64,000 bases of DNA, taken from positions 42,667-106,666 of the forward strand of contig URTM01000005.1 of assembly GCA_900550865.1 (NCBI GenBank), read 5' to 3'. The position numbers were made by a program, and so were the translations under genes. This stretch comes from an uncultured Dorea sp. Lineage in GTDB: Bacteria; Bacillota; Clostridia; Lachnospirales; Lachnospiraceae. The notes under the pieces are model-generated. The model did no database searches. It saw only the letters and a program-made list of their open reading frames with translations, and was not told the DNA's origin. Shown in pieces: positions 61,974 to 64,000 of the stretch. How positions within the stretch are numbered: the first letter of the stretch is position 1; every line of letters begins with the position of its first letter.

Positions 61974-62249
61974 TTGCATTATTCGATTGATTAGGATATA
62001 CTAAGAGAGCTGTGACATGATAGCGTTGAAGCGTGAGGTTGCTGCTGAGGATTAGCAGGTTTTCCGTGGAGCGAATGTCAAGTTAGGAAACTGGCGACAA
62101 GTCACTGTACGAATCAAAAACTGATTACTGATTACCATTAGGTATAAGTATGAAACAACGTGTGAGTTTCTCACGACACACACGGGAGAGTGTACAGTCA
62201 CCGCTTGTCGTACTGAAGTGAAAAGTACGAAAAGGAGGCGACTTTTTTT
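61974..62249 (+). promoter_or_regulatory. Promoter and structured leader of the S10 ribosomal protein operon
   Basis: TTGCAT (61974-61979), 17 bases and TATACT (61997-62002). The leader of about 240 nt has a long-range helix: CGACAAG (62095-62101) with CTTGTCG (62204-62210), continued by CTGTAC (62105-62110) with GTACAG (62192-62197). This encloses a GTGTGAG/CTCAC-type hairpin. Such leaders are sites of autogenous control by a ribosomal protein of the operon (L4 in known cases); the exact mechanism here is inferred. Confidence 0.65.
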
Positions 62250-62561
62250 ATGGCAAGTCAAGTAATGAGAATCACTTTAAAGGCGTATGATCATCAGTTG
62301 GTAGATGCATCCGCTAAGAAAATCATCGAAACTGTAAAGAAAAATGGATCTAAGGTGAGTGGACCTGTACCACTTCCGACAAAGAAGGAAGTAGTTACAA
62401 TCTTAAGAGCTGTTCACAAATACAAAGATTCCAGAGAGCAGTTCGAGCAGAGAACTCATAAGAGACTGATCGATATCATTGCACCAACACAGAAAACTGT
62501 AGATGCATTATCTAGATTAGAGATGCCAGCTGGTGTAGCTATTGATATCAAAATGAAATAA
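62250..62561 (+). CDS. rpsJ: 30S ribosomal protein S10
   Basis: A 103-aa S10, full length, with the typical VMRITLKAYDHQLVDASAKK start and RTHKRLIDI segment. S10 is a 30S head protein and also a transcription antitermination factor (NusE). AAAAGGAGG precedes the ATG. It is the first gene of the S10 operon, followed by rplC. Confidence 0.98.
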   Translation: MASQVMRITLKAYDHQLVDASAKKIIETVKKNGSKVSGPVPLPTKKEVVTILRAVHKYKDSREQFEQRTHKRLIDIIAPTQKTVDALSRLEMPAGVAIDIKMK

Positions 62562-62636
62562 GAAGCAGTAATTCCTAAAATTTAGGATGAGCGTCCGAAT
62601 GGGCGTTCCGCTGTAAATCACAGGAGGTAAAATAAA

Positions 62637-63317
62637 ATGAAGAAAGCTATTTTAGCAACAAAAGTCGGAATGACTCAGATCTTCAACGAAGACGGAACAC
62701 TTACTCCGGTAACAGTTCTTCAGGCAGGACCTTGTGCTGTAACACAGATCAAGACTGTTGAGAATGACGGATACGAAGCTGTTCAGGTTGGATTCGTTGA
62801 CAAAAAAGACAAGATCATCAACAAAGACAAAGGTGGAAAGAAAGAAATCGTTCACCGTCACGGTGTAACAAAGGCAGAGCAGGGACATTTTGCTAAAGCC
62901 GGTGTTACAGGTAAGAGATTTGTAAGAGAATTTAAATTTGAAAATGCTAGCGAATATGAGTTAGGTCAGGAAATCAAAGCTGATATCTTCGCTGCTGGAG
63001 ATAAGATTGACGCAACTGCAATCTCTAAAGGAAAAGGATTCCAGGGTGCAATCAAACGTCACAATCAGTCAAGAGGACCTATGGCTCATGGTTCTAAGTA
63101 TCATCGCCATGCTGGTTCAAACGGTGCTTGTTCAGATCCAAGTAAAGTATTCAAGGGAAAACACATGCCGGGACATATGGGAAGTAAGAAGATTACAGTC
63201 CAGAACCTTGTAGTTGTACGTGTTGACGCTGAGAATAACTTACTTCTGGTTAAGGGTTCAGTACCGGGACCTAAGAAATCTTTAGTAACTATCAAAGAAG
63301 CAGTAAAAGCTAACTAA
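62637..63317 (+). CDS. rplC: 50S ribosomal protein L3
   Basis: A 226-aa L3, an early assembly protein near the peptidyl transferase centre. KKAILATKVGMTQIF at the start and the central loop region RGPMAHGSKYHR, with the GSNGACSDPSKVFKGKHMPGH stretch (residues about 158-178), are conserved. AGGAGG is placed before the ATG. The gene order rpsJ-rplC-rplD-rplW is the normal one. Confidence 0.98.
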   Translation: MKKAILATKVGMTQIFNEDGTLTPVTVLQAGPCAVTQIKTVENDGYEAVQVGFVDKKDKIINKDKGGKKEIVHRHGVTKAEQGHFAKAGVTGKRFVREFKFENASEYELGQEIKADIFAAGDKIDATAISKGKGFQGAIKRHNQSRGPMAHGSKYHRHAGSNGACSDPSKVFKGKHMPGHMGSKKITVQNLVVVRVDAENNLLLVKGSVPGPKKSLVTIKEAVKAN

Positions 63318-63346
63318 GATTTGGCGAAGGAAGGAGGACACTTAAG

Positions 63347-63967
63347 ATGGCTAACGTATCTGTTTATAATATCGAAGGTAAAGAAGTTGGTAAGATCGAC
63401 TTAAGCGATGCTGTATTCGGTGTTGAAGTAAATGAACATCTTGTACACATGGCAGTTGTAAGCCAGCTTGCAAATAACCGTCAGGGAACACAGAAAGCAA
63501 AAACACGTTCTGAAGTTTCTGGTGGTGGAAGAAAACCATGGAGACAGAAAGGAACCGGTCATGCAAGACAGGGATCTACAAGAGCTCCACAGTGGACAGG
63601 CGGCGGAGTTGTATTCGCACCAGTTCCGAGAGATTATTCTTTCAAAATGAATAAGAGAGAGAAGAGAGCAGCTCTGAAATCTGCACTCACATCAAGAGTT
63701 GAAGAGAACAAATTCATCGTAATCGATGAGATCAACTTTGAAGAAGCAAAGACAAAGAACTTTGCAAACATTCTTAAGAGTTTAGATGTATCTAAAGCAT
63801 TAGTAGTATTAGAGGATGACAACAAGAACGCAGAGCTTTCAGCAAGAAACATCGCTGACGTTAAGACTGCAAAGACTAATACAATCAATGTGTACGATAT
63901 CTTAAAATACAACACAGTAATCACAACAAAAGCTGTTGTTGCTAAAATCGAGGAGGTGTACGCATAA
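63347..63967 (+). CDS. rplD: 50S ribosomal protein L4
   Basis: A 206-aa L4. The conserved internal loop SGGGRKPWRQKGTGHARQG (residues 54-72) reaches into the exit tunnel. In other bacteria L4 also represses its own operon through the leader, which may apply here. It overlaps rplW by one base (TAATG). Confidence 0.98.
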   Translation: MANVSVYNIEGKEVGKIDLSDAVFGVEVNEHLVHMAVVSQLANNRQGTQKAKTRSEVSGGGRKPWRQKGTGHARQGSTRAPQWTGGGVVFAPVPRDYSFKMNKREKRAALKSALTSRVEENKFIVIDEINFEEAKTKNFANILKSLDVSKALVVLEDDNKNAELSARNIADVKTAKTNTINVYDILKYNTVITTKAVVAKIEEVYA

Positions 63968-64000
63968 TGGCAAACGTTCAGTATTATGATGTAATCCTTA
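63967..64000 (+). CDS. rplW: 50S ribosomal protein L23, N-terminal fragment (cut by window end)
   Basis: Only the first codons are inside the window (MANVQYYDVIL). The position after rplD and this start fit L23. The gene is coupled to rplD by TAATG, with GAGGTG upstream. Confidence 0.9.
   Translation, partial: MANVQYYDVIL

Noticed and set aside
1..64000. CRISPR arrays, transposases, integrases or prophage genes
   Set aside because: No short regularly spaced repeats and no such proteins were seen on either strand.

Overview
The window is a contiguous piece of a Gram-positive anaerobe chromosome, most likely a gut Lachnospiraceae (Clostridia). This placement is inferred from strong AGGAGG ribosome binding sites, TTGACA/TATAAT promoters, selenium-dependent D-proline reductase (Stickland metabolism), and proteins typical of that family. 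Nothing in the sequence fixes the species. No insertion sequence, prophage, integrase or CRISPR array was seen.

Region 1 (1-5669) joins [NiFe]-hydrogenase-type cofactor genes (hypD, cut by the window edge, and hypE) to a TM1266-type ACT-domain regulator and a compact nitrogenase-like set: one NifH-like iron protein and two NifD/NifK-like subunits. The three nitrogenase-like genes overlap or nearly abut and no Nif assembly genes are present. This is the strongest candidate for an undescribed enzyme system here.

Region 2 (5670-36199) is mixed housekeeping and accessory DNA. It holds a DNA-repair helicase pair behind a possible LexA box, a ROK-regulated sugar/polyol locus, L25, a serine hydrolase, glycerate kinase, deoB between two copies of a small-RNA repeat, and a MerR-controlled alcohol/aldehyde dehydrogenase pair. 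It continues with LrgAB, an ABC export system with a large cell-surface protein, a PTS-type permease, a corrinoid adenosyltransferase, a small (p)ppGpp synthetase and a PHP phosphoesterase. A tandem-unit structured RNA with its own promoter and terminator lies at 11262-11527.

Region 3 (36326-45571) is a selenium island: yedF, selD (itself a selenoprotein with in-frame UGA), selA, selB, a LysR regulator, a cysteine desulfurase, YedE, a TusA-like protein and a DUF3343 protein. Region 4 (46515-54075) is the D-proline reductase locus: prdF on the minus strand, then tRNA-Sec, prdC, prdA, a small conserved gene, prdB (UGA-encoded selenocysteine), and prdD and prdE behind their own promoter. All four Sec genes (selA, selB, selC, selD) and a main user of Sec are therefore in about 17 kb.

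Region 5 (54177-61686) holds two TauE/SafE-type permeases and two neurotransmitter:sodium symporters, three of them behind short promoter-plus-terminator leaders, and an unassigned structured RNA of about 320 nt. Region 6 (61974-64000) starts the S10 ribosomal protein operon: a long structured leader, rpsJ, rplC, rplD and the beginning of rplW.
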